NCBI GenBank assembly: GCA_002633005.1 | Contig: NMRA01000748.1 | Coordinates: 1 to 64,000 of the forward strand | DNA length: 64,000 nucleotides | From: Phoronis australis | Taxonomy: Eukaryota; Phoronida; Phoronidae | Direction of reading: 5' to 3' | Part shown: one piece after another, positions 63,415 through 64,000 of the stretch | Layout: the number at the start of each line of letters is the position of its first letter | Position numbering within the stretch: the stretch's first letter is position 1 | Notes under the pieces: generated by a model | What the model saw: the letters and a program-made list of their open reading frames with translations, nothing else | The model's database searches: none | What the model was told of the DNA's origin: nothing | Translations under genes and position numbers: made by a program

Positions 63415-64000
63415 AATAAGCCAGATTAGATATTTGAGGTACAAGCTAAAACTGGACAATAGTACCACACTGAACACCGAATGACCCATGACAGACAAAT
63501 TGCACTTTGGAATGGGTCTTGCAGAAACCAAAAAAGAACCCCCCAAAATGAGCTAGCTCATAGATTCAAGGAACCAAAAAACCAATTCCATGATTCAATT
63601 GTCCCTGATCACTGAATACCCCATAACAGACAAAATACACTCTGGGTTGTGCTCGCCAGAAACCCCCCAAAAATGTCAACCATCATCTTTGAAAATTTCA
63701 GTTAGAGTAGGTATTCGAGGTATGCAGCTAAAGCTGATTTAAAACGAACAATAGTAATGACCTATGGCAGACAGATTGCACAGTGGAAAAGGATCCCCAT
63801 AAATGATCCAGCTCATACATTCAAGGTACCATAAAAACCATTCCATTTGATTGAATACATGTCACTCAGGTCACTGTCTTTGGGTTGTGCCAGCCAGAAA
63901 TCCCAAAAAATCTCAACCACATTGTGCCATCAAAAGTTTAAGCTAAATTAGATATTCGAGGTACCGGCTAAAACTGACTTAAAATCAACAATCATGCCGC
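63415..64000. repeat. diverged tandem repeat, about 240-285 bp unit, cut by window end
   Basis: 'tagatatttgaggtacaagctaaaactg' style block recurs at about 63427, 63710 and 63951. Between them 'gacagacaaattgcac', 'atgagctagctcat' and 'ccagaaacccccaaaa' recur in order. No ORF. Confidence 0.6.

Overview
The window is animal nuclear DNA: AT-rich, with GT-AG introns of several hundred bases to 20 kb, many decayed transposons, one run of 50 Ns and one isolated n. It looks like a marine invertebrate, but the species cannot be named from the sequence. There is no prokaryotic system, CRISPR array, rRNA or tRNA that I can support.

The backbone of the window is one plus-strand gene, the maintenance DNA (cytosine-5) methyltransferase DNMT1. 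It runs from an N-terminal linker exon at 767 to a stop codon at 53359. I place 30 coding exons, all with matching phases, encoding about 1,365 residues; the first exons lie left of the window. In order they encode the replication-foci (RFTS) domain, the CXXC zinc finger, an acidic linker, two BAH domains, the Lys-Gly linker and the complete catalytic domain with motifs I, IV, VI, VIII, IX and X. Two oddities touch its splicing. The 104-nt exon 8 occurs twice inside a 1.1-kb duplication beside the N gap. The acceptor side of exon 6 is preceded by decayed tandem copies of itself, one with a usable-looking decoy acceptor.

The first DNMT1 intron seen here is 20 kb long (875-20966). Read on the minus strand it contains a series of exon-like ORFs at 20457-20585, 17547-17696, 12762-12875, 9882-9998, 8548-8730 and 3459-4156. 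Each has an acceptor and/or donor, and every splice junction is phase 1. I infer a nested antisense gene of about 470 residues of unknown function, with a tyrosine-rich, internally duplicated last exon. The same intron holds four TA-flanked terminal-inverted-repeat elements, one carrying a pogo-like transposase remnant, and a 7-copy tandem repeat.

The other DNMT1 introns hold hAT-like elements, a 'CCTAGTGGC' repeat family, large palindromes, MITEs and an antisense LINE fragment. Downstream of DNMT1 (53360-64000) are a decayed LINE inside a 1.45-kb tandem duplication, two or three minus-strand exons of an unknown gene, a Ty3/gypsy remnant, a TIR element with a G-rich end, and a striking minus-strand exon built of 17 repeats of 23 codons. 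The window ends in a diverged tandem repeat.
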